Below are positions 50,798 to 60,244 of a stretch of DNA of 64,000 bases, one piece after another. Made by a program: the position numbers and the translations under genes. The stretch covers positions 248,001 to 312,000 of the forward strand of contig NZ_VWVV01000005.1 of NCBI RefSeq assembly GCF_009830945.1, written 5' to 3'. Source of the stretch: Nocardiopsis sp. FR4. Lineage in GTDB: Bacteria > Actinomycetota > Actinomycetes > Streptosporangiales > Streptosporangiaceae. Positions within the stretch are counted from its first letter, which is position 1, and every line of letters begins with the position of its first letter. The notes beneath the pieces were generated by a model that made no database searches, was not told the DNA's origin, and worked only from the letters and a program-made list of their open reading frames with translations.

Positions 50798-51592
50798 ATG
50801 GGTGTGCCGATCGTTCTGGTGCACGGGTTGCGGGTGTCGGGGACGATGTGGCGTCCTCAGGTGGAGTTGTTGGAGGCGCAGAGGCGCAGGGTGGTGGCGC
50901 CTGATCTTCCGGGGCACGGGACGCGTCGGGGTGAGGAGTTCTCGCTGGGGCGTGCGGTGGACGCGGTGTTGGGGGCGATCGATGGTGTGGGTGGTCGGGC
51001 CCTGTTGGTGGGGTTGAGTCTGGGGGGCTTTGTTTCGATCGCGGCGGCGGGGGCTGCCTCGGACCGGGTGGCGGGGTTGGTGGCGGCCAGTTGTACGGCC
51101 AAGCCGGCGCAGTTGTTGGCGCAGGTGTACCGGATTCCGGCGGTGTTGATGGAGCGGTTGCCGGACAAGGGTGCGGCGGTCAATGAGCGGTTTCACCGGT
51201 TGACGTTGCGCGATGGTGCGGCTGAGGCGGTGTTGGGCGGTGGTCTGGCGGTGGAGGCGGCCACGGCGGTGATCGACGCGGTGTCGGAGATGGACGTGTT
51301 GTCGGCGTTGTCGGCGTATACGGGGCCGACGTGGTTGATCAACGGGGCGCGGGATCACTTCCGGATCCATGAGAAGCAGTTCTTTGAGGCGTGTGCGGAT
51401 GGGCGGTTGGTGAATGTGCCGCGTGCGGGGCACATGGTGAGTTTGGATCAGCCGGTGAATTTTTCGCGGATCGTGGCGGATGCGGCTGATGTGGTGGGGG
51501 TGCGTGAGCGGGCTCGGGCGGAGGGGGCCGGGCCGGTGGCGGAAGTGGAGTCGGGTTCGCAGGCGGGTGCGGTGGAGCCTGAGGAGGGCTGA
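50798..51592 (+). CDS. Alpha/beta hydrolase
   Basis: 264 residues: HG in LVHGLRVSG, nucleophile GLSLGG (about 68-73), Asp in INGARDHF and His in RAGHMVSLDQP. A typical small single-domain hydrolase (esterase or haloperoxidase-like group). The tail after residue 235 is Glu/Ala/Gly-rich and disordered. A GGAGGAGG ribosome site precedes the ATG, 11 bp after exonuclease III. Substrate unknown. Confidence 0.87.
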   Translation: MGVPIVLVHGLRVSGTMWRPQVELLEAQRRRVVAPDLPGHGTRRGEEFSLGRAVDAVLGAIDGVGGRALLVGLSLGGFVSIAAAGAASDRVAGLVAASCTAKPAQLLAQVYRIPAVLMERLPDKGAAVNERFHRLTLRDGAAEAVLGGGLAVEAATAVIDAVSEMDVLSALSAYTGPTWLINGARDHFRIHEKQFFEACADGRLVNVPRAGHMVSLDQPVNFSRIVADAADVVGVRERARAEGAGPVAEVESGSQAGAVEPEEG

Positions 51593-51608
51593 GGGGTTGG
51601 TGGTGTGC

Positions 51609-51641
51609 GGGGCGGGGGCCTGGTGGGCCCTCGCCCCTTTT
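51609..51641. terminator. Terminator between convergent genes
   Basis: A GGGGCGGGGGCC...GGGCCCTCGCCCC hairpin is followed by TTTT. It lies between the hydrolase and the methyltransferase stops and could serve both. Confidence 0.6.
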
Positions 51642-51651
51642 GTGTGTGGGC

Positions 51652-52386
51652 TCAGGCGGAGGCGTGGGTGTTGGTGTGCGGGGCGGGGCGGTGGGGGCGT
51701 GGGGGCAGGCGGAAGTAGATGGTGGGGTTGCGGTGGCCGGGGTGGAGGGGGTCGGCGAGGCCGAGTTCGGTTTTGAGGTCGAGGAGGGCGCGGTGGGTGT
51801 GGGGTGCGCGGGCGGCGGAGGCGGTGAAGAAGCCGGTGGTGTGGTTGGTGAGCCAGGTCAGGACCAGGGCGCCGGGGGTGAAGGGCGGGGTGTGGGCGCG
51901 GGGGAAGACGCCGTGGACGTTGACGGGGGTGTGGGCGGGCAGGGTGGGCAGCAGTTCGCGCAGGGTCCAGCGGGTGAGCCAGGGTTCGTGTGCGGTGTCC
52001 ATGAGGAGGTGGTCGATGTGTGGGGGCAGGTGGTGGGTGTGGGTGCGGATGTCGCCGCGGATGAGGGTCCAGCGTTGGTCGGCCAGGTGGGTGGGGACGG
52101 TGGGGGGTGTGTGGTCGCGGGTGTCGAAGGAGTGCAGGTGTCCGGTGCCGTTGTCGTGGAGGGCGGAGAGGATCCAGGTGGTGGCGTGGCCGTGTCCGGT
52201 GCCGATCTGGACGGTGTGGGCGGGGGTGTGGGCGCGTAGGAGCAGGTAGGTGATCTCGGCTTCGATGTCGTTGAGGTGGGGTGCGGGGTGGGTGCGGGTC
52301 TGGGCGCGGACGCGGGCGAGGTCGTCGCGGTGGGTGCGGTAGAGGGCGCTGATGTGGGCGAGGTCGATGGCGGGTGCGGTGGTCAT
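51652..52386 (-). CDS. Class I SAM-dependent methyltransferase
   Basis: 244 residues. Rossmann motif I appears as VQIGTGHGHATTWIL, followed by an acidic post-motif in LHSFDTRDH and the DHLLMDTAHEPW segment typical of the O-methyltransferase-like (Methyltransf_24) group. The protein is very His/Thr-rich, largely a result of the C-rich coding strand here. Substrate unknown. Confidence 0.8.
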   Translation of the reverse strand: MTTAPAIDLAHISALYRTHRDDLARVRAQTRTHPAPHLNDIEAEITYLLLRAHTPAHTVQIGTGHGHATTWILSALHDNGTGHLHSFDTRDHTPPTVPTHLADQRWTLIRGDIRTHTHHLPPHIDHLLMDTAHEPWLTRWTLRELLPTLPAHTPVNVHGVFPRAHTPPFTPGALVLTWLTNHTTGFFTASAARAPHTHRALLDLKTELGLADPLHPGHRNPTIYFRLPPRPHRPAPHTNTHASA

Positions 52387-52450
52387 ACTCCCCCTACTGC
52401 TGGTGGTGGCTGATGTGAGTGCTGAACGTAGCAGTGTTGTTGCTGTGTGT

Positions 52451-53143
52451 TCATCTGGTGGTGGGCGTGTCGTGGGTGGGGTCAGCGTGGGGGTGGGGGG
52501 TGCCGGGGCGGACGAGGCCGGAGTCGTAGGCGGCGATGACGGCTTGGGTGCGGTCGCGGACGTGGAGTTTGGTGAGGATGTGGGAGACGTGGGTTTTGAC
52601 GGTTTCGGTGCCCAGGAACAGGTGGGCGGCGATTTCGGCGTTGTTGAGGCCTTGGGCCATGAGGGTGAGGGTTTGGGTTTCGCGTTCGGTGAGGGTGGCG
52701 ACGGCGCGGGCGGCGGGGGTGGGTGTGGGGGGTTGGGTGGCGGCGAGGTGGCGTAGGGCGGTGGGGAAGAGGAGGGTGTCGCCGCGGTGGGCGAGGCGGA
52801 TGGCGGCGAGGATGTCCTCGGGTGGGGTGCGTTTGAGGAGGAATCCGGTGGCGCCGGCGCGTAGGGCGCCCCAGACGTAGTCGTCGTTGTCGAAGGTGGT
52901 CAGGACGATGACACGGGGCGGGTGGGGCAGGGTGTGCAGGGTGCGGGTGGCCTGGATGCCGTCGAGGCGGGGCATGCGCACGTCCATGAGGACGAGGTCG
53001 GGTCGGGTGCGGCGGACCAGGTCCAGGGTGTGGGTGCCGTCGTCTGCCTGGCCGGTGACGTGCATGTCCTCTTCGGCGCTGATGAGGGCGTGCAGGCCGT
53101 GTCGGATGAGGGTGTCGTCGTCGATGAGGGCGATGCCGATCAC
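52451..53143 (-). CDS. NarL/LuxR-family response regulator
   Basis: 230 residues. Receiver domain: acidic DDD near the N-terminus, phospho-Asp in VLMDVRMPRLDG (about 54), Thr in VLTTFD and Lys in FLLKRTPP. The LuxR-type HTH is at about 148-205 (LTERETQTLTLMAQGLNNAE). It overlaps the sensor-kinase stop (GTGA), so the two form a cognate pair. Confidence 0.95.
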   Translation of the reverse strand: MIGIALIDDDTLIRHGLHALISAEEDMHVTGQADDGTHTLDLVRRTRPDLVLMDVRMPRLDGIQATRTLHTLPHPPRVIVLTTFDNDDYVWGALRAGATGFLLKRTPPEDILAAIRLAHRGDTLLFPTALRHLAATQPPTPTPAARAVATLTERETQTLTLMAQGLNNAEIAAHLFLGTETVKTHVSHILTKLHVRDRTQAVIAAYDSGLVRPGTPHPHADPTHDTPTTR

Positions 53144-54420
53144 GGGTGTTCTTTCCAGGTCAGGTGGAGGGTGAGGTGCCAGGTGTCGTGGTGGGGGCGG
53201 GCGGTGAGGGTGCCGCCGAGGAGGCGGGCGCGTTCTTGCATGCCGGTGATGCCGTGGCCGCCGCGGGGGTGTGGGCGGTGGGTGCGGTGGGCGGGGGTGA
53301 GGGGGTTGGTGAGGGTGAGGGTCAGGGCGCCGGGGGTGATGTCCAGGTGCAGGGTGGGGGGTGCGGTGGGGGCGTGGCGTAGGGCGTTGGTGAGGGCTTC
53401 TTGGGTGATGCGGTAGGTCTCGCGGGAGAGCAGGGCGGGGACGCGGGCGGGGTCGCCGGTGATGTGGCAGGTCAGGGGGGTGCCGGTGTGGTGGGTGGCC
53501 TGGGCCAGGTGGGGCAGGTGGGTGAGGTCGGGCGGTGGGGTGCGGGGGGTGGTGGTGTCCTCGCGCAGGACGCCCAGGGCGTGGTCGAGGTCGGCGGTGG
53601 CGGTGCGGGCCTGGTCGGCGATGTGGGTGAGGGCTTGGCGGGCGAAGTGGGGGTCGGTGTCCAGGAGGCGGGCGGCGGTGGCGGCTTGGAGGGTGACCAC
53701 GGACAGGGCGTGGCCGAGGGAGTCGTGGAGTTCGCGGGCGATGCGGTTGCGTTCGGCGAGGGTGTGGGCGCGGGCGTGGGCGGCGGCGAGCAGGTCGGTG
53801 GGTGAGGGTCCCAGGAGGTGGGGTGCGGTGCGGGCGAGGAGGTGGCCGGTCAGGGCGAGGGTGTAGATGAGGGCGGTGAGCAGGGCCAAGCCCAGGAGGG
53901 GGCCCAGGAGACGTTGGGTGGGGGTGAGGGGGTGGTGGCCGGTGAGGGTGAGGGGTCCTTGGGCGATGGTGGCGGTGGTGGGGGTCAGTGGTGTGGCGGC
54001 CAGGAGGGCGGCTTCGGTGAGGGCGGTCATGGTGAGCAGGCAGGAGGCCATGCCCAGGGTCAGGTGCAGGCACAGCCAGGCGCTGGTGCGGGTGGTGGTG
54101 CGCCAGGTGGGTGTGGGGTGGGGGGTGTTGGTGAGGGGGCCTTGGAGGAGGGCGCGGGCGAGGAGGGTCTGGGCGTGTCGGGTGCCGGGCAGGTAGGCGG
54201 TGGCGGCGACGGCGGCCAGGGCGGTGAGCAGGGCCAGGGTGTGGGTGGGGATGGGGGGTGCGGTGGTGTGGTCGGTGATGAGGGTGGCCAGGACGAGGGC
54301 GGCGACGGCGTAGGGGGTCAGGAGTGCGCCGCCGATGACGAGGTAGGCCCAGCGGCGGTAGGTGTGGGCGCTGGTCAGGGGGCGTAGGAGCAGGCGTGGG
54401 TGGGGTGTGGGGTGGCGCAC
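53140..54420 (-). CDS. NarL-type sensor histidine kinase
   Basis: 426 residues from a GTG at 54420. About five membrane spans fill the first 220 residues. The HisKA_3 motif ERNRIARELHDSLGHALSVV carries the phospho-His, and a short HATPase domain ends with GGHGITGMQERARLLGG. There is no large extracytoplasmic sensor, so the stimulus is probably sensed in the membrane (cell-envelope-type kinases of actinobacteria). Partner: the overlapping response regulator. Confidence 0.92.
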   Translation of the reverse strand: MRHPTPHPRLLLRPLTSAHTYRRWAYLVIGGALLTPYAVAALVLATLITDHTTAPPIPTHTLALLTALAAVAATAYLPGTRHAQTLLARALLQGPLTNTPHPTPTWRTTTRTSAWLCLHLTLGMASCLLTMTALTEAALLAATPLTPTTATIAQGPLTLTGHHPLTPTQRLLGPLLGLALLTALIYTLALTGHLLARTAPHLLGPSPTDLLAAAHARAHTLAERNRIARELHDSLGHALSVVTLQAATAARLLDTDPHFARQALTHIADQARTATADLDHALGVLREDTTTPRTPPPDLTHLPHLAQATHHTGTPLTCHITGDPARVPALLSRETYRITQEALTNALRHAPTAPPTLHLDITPGALTLTLTNPLTPAHRTHRPHPRGGHGITGMQERARLLGGTLTARPHHDTWHLTLHLTWKEHP

Positions 54421-54681
54421 AGGGGTGATCGTGGCACAGGTGGGGGTGGGTGCGCTTCCCTCTGGGGGGTGAGGGGGTGTGGTGTGTGTGCCTCTCCCCC
54501 GGTCTGGTGGGTGTTGTGGTGGTGTGGGGGCGGGGGGCGGGTGGGGTTTTCGGTGGTGGGGTGGGGGGTGTTGGGTGTGGTCCGGTTTTGCGGGGGTTGT
54601 TTCCTCGTAGTGGTGGGTTGATGGGTTGTTTTGGTGGGAGTGTTGGGGTGTGGGGTTGGGAGGGTGCCTAAGGTGGTCCGG

Positions 54682-56157
54682 GTGACAAGCGGTGTGACGC
54701 CGCCTTCGGGGGCGGCCAATGAGAGTACGACTGCTGGTAGCGGGCTGGCGCATTCCCTGCGCCGCCGCCACATGGCGCTGATCGCGATCGGTGGCTCGGT
54801 GGGGGCCGGGCTGTTCATCGGTTCGGGTTCGGTGATCCAGGTGGCGGGTCCGGCCGCGGTGCTGTCCTACGTCCTGGCCGGGGCGCTGGTGTTCTTCACC
54901 CTGCGGGCCCTGGGCGAGATGGTGGTGGCGGTGCCGGCGGGGGGTTCCTTCTCCGACTACGCCCGGTTGGCGTTCGGGCCGCGCGCGGGGTTCACCATCG
55001 GGTGGGTGTACTGGTGGATGTACGCGGTGTTGGTGGCCGCGGAGTCTGTGGCCGGTGCGGCGATCCTGGGAGGGTGGGTGCCGCAGGTGCCCGGGTGGGC
55101 GCTGGCGTTGGCGGTGCTGTTGTCGATGACGGTGGCCAACCTGGTCTCGGTGCGTTTCTTCGCCGAGACCGAGTCGCTCTTCTCCGTGGTCAAGGTGGCC
55201 ACGATCGTGGCGTTCCTGTTGGTCGGCGGCCTGTGGGTGGTGGGGTGGTGGAGCGGTTCGCCGGGGCCTGGGCTGTCGCATCTGTGGGAGCACGGCGGGG
55301 TGGCGCCCAACGGCTGGGTGGCGGTGCTGGCGGCCACGGTGGTGGTGCTGTTCGCCTTCGGCGGGGTGGAGATCATCACGGTGGCGGCCGGGGAGAGCGA
55401 GGAGCCCGAGCGCGGGGTGGCCTCGGCGGTGACCAACGTGCTGTGGCGGATCGGGTTGTTCTACGTGGCCTCGATCCTGGTCGTGGTGATGGTGCTGCCG
55501 TGGGACACGGTGGAGCCGGGGCGCAGCCCGTTCGTGGCGGTGATGGAGCGGGTGGGGGTGCCCGGTGCCGCGCTGATCATGGAGGTCGTGGTCCTGGTGG
55601 CGGTGTTGAGCGTGCTCAACGCGGCGATGTACACCTCCTCGCGGATGTTGTTCGCGCTGACCCGGCAGGGGGACGCGCCGCGGGTGCTGAGGGGGGTCAA
55701 CCGGCGGGGTGTGCCGGTGCGGGCGATCCTGTTGGGCACGGTGGTGGGGTATGCGGCGGTGGCGGCCGACTACCTGTGGCCGGGGCGGGTCTTTCCGTTC
55801 CTGGTGGCCTCGATCGGCGCGATCCTGCTGATCCTGTTCCTGACGATCTGCGCCTCGCAGCTGGTGGTGGGCGCGCGGGTGCGCGCGCGGGAGCCGCACC
55901 GGTTGACGCTGCGGATGTGGGCGTTTCCGTACCTGACGTGGGCGGTGCTGGTGGGTCTGGTGGTGGTGTTCGTGGCGATGGCGGTGCTGCCGGAGCAGCG
56001 TCAGGCGTTGGTGGCGTCGGTGGGTTCGGTGGCGGTGGCGCTGGTGGCCTATGAGTTGCGGCGCCGTTGGGGGGCGCGGGCGCCCTCGGAGGGGGTGTTG
56101 GAGGTGCCGGGCCGGGCGGGGGCCGGGGGGCTGCGCCGTGATGCGGGGGCCGGGTAG
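54682..56157 (+). CDS. Amino-acid permease, APC superfamily
   Basis: 491 residues with about 12 spans. The N-terminal signature HMALIAIGGSVGAGLFIGSG is the unwound-helix substrate site of AAT-type amino-acid permeases (GabP/CycA/AnsP-like). GTG at 54682 has AAGGTGG upstream; an earlier frame start adds only a low-complexity lead. It imports amino acids by proton symport; specificity is not readable. Confidence 0.9.
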   Translation: MTSGVTPPSGAANESTTAGSGLAHSLRRRHMALIAIGGSVGAGLFIGSGSVIQVAGPAAVLSYVLAGALVFFTLRALGEMVVAVPAGGSFSDYARLAFGPRAGFTIGWVYWWMYAVLVAAESVAGAAILGGWVPQVPGWALALAVLLSMTVANLVSVRFFAETESLFSVVKVATIVAFLLVGGLWVVGWWSGSPGPGLSHLWEHGGVAPNGWVAVLAATVVVLFAFGGVEIITVAAGESEEPERGVASAVTNVLWRIGLFYVASILVVVMVLPWDTVEPGRSPFVAVMERVGVPGAALIMEVVVLVAVLSVLNAAMYTSSRMLFALTRQGDAPRVLRGVNRRGVPVRAILLGTVVGYAAVAADYLWPGRVFPFLVASIGAILLILFLTICASQLVVGARVRAREPHRLTLRMWAFPYLTWAVLVGLVVVFVAMAVLPEQRQALVASVGSVAVALVAYELRRRWGARAPSEGVLEVPGRAGAGGLRRDAGAG

Positions 56158-56222
56158 TCCCGTGCCCCGGGGTGTGGGGCCCGGTCCGGGTGCGGGCCGG
56201 GCCCCTGGTGTGTGGGCCGGGC

Positions 56223-56627
56223 TCAGTTTCCGAAGAGGGCGAGCAGGTCCTGTTTGTCGAACATGCGGGCGGTCTGGCGGGCGGTGGGGGTGCCGGCGTC
56301 GGGGTCGGCACCGTGTTCGGCCAGGAGGCGGACCACGGCGTTCTCGCCCTTGAAGACGGCTCCGGCCAGCGGGGACTGTCCGCGGTCGTTGAGGCGGTCC
56401 AGGTCGGCTCCGCGTTCGATGAGGGCGGCGACGGTGTCGGTGTGGCCGTGGTAGGCGGCCAGCATGAGCAGGGTGTCGCCCTTGTCGTTGGTGAGGTTGA
56501 CGGGGAGGCCGGCGTCCAGGTACTGGGTCAGGGTGCTGGTGTCGCCCCGGCGTGCGTGGTCGAACATGCGGCTGGCGAGTTCGATGACGTCGGGGTCGGG
56601 TTCGGGGTGGTCGTTGGTCATGTTCAC
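56223..56627 (-). CDS. Ankyrin-repeat protein
   Basis: 134 residues (132 if the ATG at 56621 is used instead of the GTG at 56627). About three ankyrin repeats are visible: KGDTLLMLAAYHGHTDTVAA, RGQSPLAGAVFKGENAVVRL and a final degenerate one. It is a cytoplasmic protein-interaction module with no enzymatic motif. Stand-alone copies of this length are common in actinomycetes and of unknown partner. Confidence 0.85.
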   Translation of the reverse strand: MNMTNDHPEPDPDVIELASRMFDHARRGDTSTLTQYLDAGLPVNLTNDKGDTLLMLAAYHGHTDTVAALIERGADLDRLNDRGQSPLAGAVFKGENAVVRLLAEHGADPDAGTPTARQTARMFDKQDLLALFGN

Positions 56628-56765
56628 CCAGCTTAGCGGGGGTGGGGGCGGCGGTGTCGGCGGCGTCGGCCGGGTGCCGGTATTGGGGTGTTGTTTGGTG
56701 GGATGTGGTGCTTGCGGACGTTTTTGCCGCTAGGGTGCTGCGCAACCACTGAGAGGAGCACCCCC

Positions 56766-57302
56766 GTGCGACATTTCGTCGGCTTCCTGGCTGGTCTGGT
56801 ACTGGGGCCCGTGCTGGTGCTGGTGCTGGTCACCGGTTGGGCTTTCTCCCACCTGCGCGGCCTGCACGGCGCGGGTCTGGGCGTGCTGCAGGGGGCCGGC
56901 CCCCTGGCGGTGGCGGGCCTGGTGGCCGTGGGTCTGCTGGTGGCGTTGGCCGCGGTGCCCCCCAGGCTCACCCCCATGCTGCCCCTGGGGGCGGCGTTGA
57001 CGGTGGGGGCGCTGACCGCGGCGGCCGTGCTGAGGATGCACCTGGTGGAGCGGCTGCCGCAGGTGCCGGGCAGTGCCGGTGCGCTGGTGCTGTTGCCCCT
57101 GGGCGTGTTCGTTCCGCTGGTGGTGGTGCTGGTGGCCCCGGTGTTCGTGGGCGGGCGCTGGGTGCGGCGCGAGGAGGAGGGGCCCACGGAGGAGGAGGAG
57201 TACTTCGAGGGTTTGTATGAGGAGGACGGGGACGAGGCGGGTGCGGGACGTGCCCGGGCGGCGCGGGGCAGGACCTCGCACGCGCCCCGGCACCGGGCCT
57301 GA
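56766..57302 (+). CDS. Small membrane protein, four spans
   Basis: 178 residues from a GTG with GAGAGGAG upstream. Four hydrophobic segments (about 5-25, 38-60, 68-88, 100-125) are followed by an acidic Glu-rich cytoplasmic tail and a basic C-terminus. No family is recognised. Confidence 0.75.
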   Translation: MRHFVGFLAGLVLGPVLVLVLVTGWAFSHLRGLHGAGLGVLQGAGPLAVAGLVAVGLLVALAAVPPRLTPMLPLGAALTVGALTAAAVLRMHLVERLPQVPGSAGALVLLPLGVFVPLVVVLVAPVFVGGRWVRREEEGPTEEEEYFEGLYEEDGDEAGAGRARAARGRTSHAPRHRA

Positions 57303-57329
57303 AGGGGGTGCCGGTCCGCTCCCCCGCTC

Positions 57330-57379
57330 CCCCGCGGCGAGGGCCCGCGTGCAGGTGAACGCGGGCCCTCGCCGCGGGG
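57330..57379. terminator. Very strong bidirectional terminator hairpin
   Basis: A 21-bp perfect stem around an 8-base loop; inner arms GCGAGGGCCCGCGT and ACGCGGGCCCTCGC. It sits 27 bp after the membrane-protein stop and 5 bp from the stop of the convergent gene. Confidence 0.85.
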
Positions 57380-57384
57380 CGGGG

Positions 57385-58764
57385 TCAGCGCCAGGTGGGT
57401 CCCCACTGGGAGCTTTGGGACACCCCCGGGGGCAGGGGTGGCAGGAATCCCCGGCGGGGGGTGGCCGCGGTGTCGGCGGGCGGGGCCGGCCGGGGGGCGG
57501 GGGGTTCCTCCGTCGCGGGTGCCGGGGCGGGCGGGGGGCCGGGCTCGGTGCGCGGTTCGGGTTCGGGGGCGGGTTCGGTGGTGACGGGTTCGGGGGCCTG
57601 CGGGGCCTCCTCGGCCAGGAAGCCGCGGACGCGTCCGGGTTCGGGTGTGTCCTCGGTGGGCAGGACCACGGGTTCGGGCAGGGGCGGGTGGTCGGTGTCG
57701 TCGGCGGTGGGGATGGCCGGTTCGGTGGGGGCCACCCGCTCCCACCACAGGGCCGCCTCCTGGGGGTCCAGCTCGGAGTCGACCTCCAGCCAGCCGCGGA
57801 CCTGGGGGTGTCGGCGTCCGGCGTTCCAGGAGCGGGGGTAGGGCTGTTCGTCCAGGACCAGGACGCGTTCGCCGTCCAGGGTGGGGATCTCGGCGGGTAC
57901 GCCCTCGTTCCAGACCCAGGTGCCGTCGTGGGCGACCAGGTTCCACCATCCCCGGACGGTGTGGGCCTGGGGGTCGGGCGGGCTGTCGCGGAAGGCGCGG
58001 GTCCAGCGCGGGTCGGGGGGATCGCCGGGCAGGCCCTGGCCGGCGGGGCCGATGAGGGCGTCGGCGAGCAGGGTGTGGAGTTGGAAGTTGTCGCCGATGC
58101 CGTCGAAGAGGACGCGGAAGGCGCGTTGGGTGGTGCGGTCCAGGACCAGGGCGTTGGTGGCCTCGGCCATGCGCAGGAGGGCGCGGACCTCGTCGAACTC
58201 GGTGAGCAGGTCGCTGAGCTGGTTGGCGGTGGCCACGAGTTCGGCGTGCAGGGCGGGGTCGCGGCGGATGTGGGTGCGCACCGAGGATTCGCTGAGCATG
58301 GTCTTGGCGGCCAGGCCGTGGCGGCGGATGGTCCACCAGCACATGGTGGCGCCGGGGGCGTCGGGGCCCAGGTCGGCGGCCACGCGCGCCTCGGCGTCGG
58401 CGGTGACGGCGTCGGGGTCGGGCGGGGGGTCCTCGCCGGTGCGTTCCCAGGCGCGCAGGAAGACGATGGCGCCCTTGCCCATGGCGCGCAGGCGGTGCAG
58501 GACCTCCACGCCGGTGGGGCCGGGGTCGGTGCCCATCTCGACGAGGGCTCCGGCGACCACGCACAGGTCGGCGATGATGCCGGGGGCGGCGTGGCCTGCG
58601 GCCAGGAGGGGGGCCAGGGCCTCCAGGGCGAGTTCGCGTTCGGAGGCGGGGATCTGGGAGGCCAGGACGTAGACCCTGTGGACGGCCGGGGGGAAGTTCT
58701 GGGGGTCGGTGGCGACGGAGGCGTCGATCAGTTCTTGGAAGGCTGCGCGAAACTCGTCGACCAT
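57385..58764 (-). CDS. Hypothetical protein with Pro/Glu-rich C-terminal tail
   Basis: 459 residues; family not recognised. The N-terminal 220 residues are helical and repeat-like (VHRVYVLASQIPASERELALE and VEVLHRLRAMGKGAIVFLRAW). The middle (about 245-345) has Trp-rich strands (RGWWNLVAHDGTWVWNEGVP). The last 110 residues are a disordered Pro/Glu/Ala tail. ATG at 58764 has AAAGGGGA upstream. There is no signal or membrane segment. Confidence 0.7.
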   Translation of the reverse strand: MVDEFRAAFQELIDASVATDPQNFPPAVHRVYVLASQIPASERELALEALAPLLAAGHAAPGIIADLCVVAGALVEMGTDPGPTGVEVLHRLRAMGKGAIVFLRAWERTGEDPPPDPDAVTADAEARVAADLGPDAPGATMCWWTIRRHGLAAKTMLSESSVRTHIRRDPALHAELVATANQLSDLLTEFDEVRALLRMAEATNALVLDRTTQRAFRVLFDGIGDNFQLHTLLADALIGPAGQGLPGDPPDPRWTRAFRDSPPDPQAHTVRGWWNLVAHDGTWVWNEGVPAEIPTLDGERVLVLDEQPYPRSWNAGRRHPQVRGWLEVDSELDPQEAALWWERVAPTEPAIPTADDTDHPPLPEPVVLPTEDTPEPGRVRGFLAEEAPQAPEPVTTEPAPEPEPRTEPGPPPAPAPATEEPPAPRPAPPADTAATPRRGFLPPLPPGVSQSSQWGPTWR

Positions 58765-58897
58765 CAGAGCGTCCCCTTTCTCACGCAACCAACCTAATGT
58801 CTCCTCAGGTGAGGATCGCACTTTAACGGGTGTTTTCGAGGGCTGCTGGGGTGTTTGTTGACAAGCTGAGACACCCCGGTTCGCCGGGTAACGCGGG

Positions 58898-60124
58898 TCA
58901 CAGTCCCAGGCGGGTGACCGCGTTGTCCTCCAGCGGGTTGGCGGTGCGGATGTAGTCGTGCACCGTGCGCGGGTTGGTCCACCGGCCCTGGCGCATGATC
59001 TCGCGGTCGGTGGCCCCGCCCAGCGCGGCCTGGGTGGCGAAGCCCGAGCGCAGGGAGTGGCCGCCGAAGGCGTCGGGGTCCAGCCCGGCCCGGCGCGCGT
59101 AGCGTTTGACCAGCTCCCCCACGGCCCGGCCCGACATGGGGCGCTCCCCCACGTGGCCGTGGCGGTCCACGGTGGGCAGCAGCGGGCGGGCGGAGCCGTC
59201 GGCCAGGTCGGTGCCCGTCCAGCCCTGGCAGTGGTGCGCCAGCGCCGAGGGGGACTCGTCCTCGCGCAGCAGGTCGCGCACGGCCTCCTCTCCCCCCTCG
59301 CGCCGGACCTGGAGCAGGTGCGACCAGCGGGCCAGGGCGCACACGGGGCAGGTGTGCCGGTGGCGGCCGCGGGGCAGGGCCACCACCTGGCCGTGGCGGT
59401 CCTCCTGGTCGGTCTTGGTCGGTCCCAGGCGCAGGACCAGGGCGGGGGCGCCGGTGGCGGCGTCGGTGCGCACCGTGAGGTCGTCGAAGGTCAGGGCGGC
59501 CAGTTCGCCGCGGCGCAGGGCCCCGCCGAACCCGGTCAGCAGCAGCAGGGTGTCGCGCCGCCGGGCCACGCCGTGGGGGTGTTCGGGGGCGGGTCGCACG
59601 GCCAGCAGGGCCTCCAGGGTGGCCAGCACCACGGGGTCCTTGCGGCGCGGGCGGGCCCGGCGGGTGCGGCGGATACCGCGCAGGGTCATGCGGACCACCT
59701 CGGCGCGGGTGGGTGAGGGCAGGCCGTGGGCGCCGTGGACGGCGGCGATGGCGGCGGCGCGCCGTTCGATGCTGGAGGGGGCCAGGGCCCAGGCGGTGCC
59801 GTCGGGGGTGCGGGCCTGGGCGCAGGCGGCCAGGTAGACGGCCACGTCCACCGGGTCGGCGGGCAGGGACTGGCGTTGCTCGCCCAGGCACCAGGCGGTG
59901 AACTGGGTCCAGTCGGTGCGGTAGGCGCGCAGGGTGTTGGGTGACTGGGCGTTGGCGAGGTAGCGGCCCAGGGTCTGGGCCTGTTCGGTGTCGAAGCGTT
60001 CGCGTACGCGGGCCAGGGCGCGGGTGTCGACCAGGACGCTGGGGGTGGTGTGGTCCAGGCGTTCGCGCACGGGGTCGGGCAGGGCCAGGTCCTGGCCCGT
60101 CCGGTCCTGGTGGGGGGCGCTCAC
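58898..60124 (-). CDS. Tyrosine recombinase/integrase 2
   Basis: 408 residues from a GTG at 60124. The core-binding domain (about 45-150, NTLRAYRTDWTQFTAWC) is followed by a catalytic domain with Arg in GALRRGELA, Lys in LGPTKTD, HSLRSGFATQA, GRW and Tyr in TVHDYIR. An inserted CPVCALARWSHLL segment is seen in related plasmid- or phage-type integrases. No excisionase or att repeat was found beside it, so mobility is unproven. Confidence 0.9.
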   Translation of the reverse strand: MSAPHQDRTGQDLALPDPVRERLDHTTPSVLVDTRALARVRERFDTEQAQTLGRYLANAQSPNTLRAYRTDWTQFTAWCLGEQRQSLPADPVDVAVYLAACAQARTPDGTAWALAPSSIERRAAAIAAVHGAHGLPSPTRAEVVRMTLRGIRRTRRARPRRKDPVVLATLEALLAVRPAPEHPHGVARRRDTLLLLTGFGGALRRGELAALTFDDLTVRTDAATGAPALVLRLGPTKTDQEDRHGQVVALPRGRHRHTCPVCALARWSHLLQVRREGGEEAVRDLLREDESPSALAHHCQGWTGTDLADGSARPLLPTVDRHGHVGERPMSGRAVGELVKRYARRAGLDPDAFGGHSLRSGFATQAALGGATDREIMRQGRWTNPRTVHDYIRTANPLEDNAVTRLGL

Positions 60125-60244
60125 CGGGTCCGACCGGGGGTGGGGTGCGGCTCGGCGGGCGGGGTCGGGGCGGGGTTGTGGGGTGGGCGTGCGCGCATGC
60201 GGTGTCTGTATCCTCCCGGGGCCGTGGGTGTGCGGAGTGGTCGG

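Noticed and set aside
56223-56627. Ankyrin protein as part of a toxin-immunity or effector system
   Set aside because: No toxin or secretion gene is adjacent; short ankyrin proteins are common and generic.
53140-56745. Open frame extending the sensor kinase N-terminus far upstream
   Set aside because: The upstream part is antisense to the amino-acid permease and is His/Arg/Pro low complexity; a GTG at 54420 starts a normal kinase.
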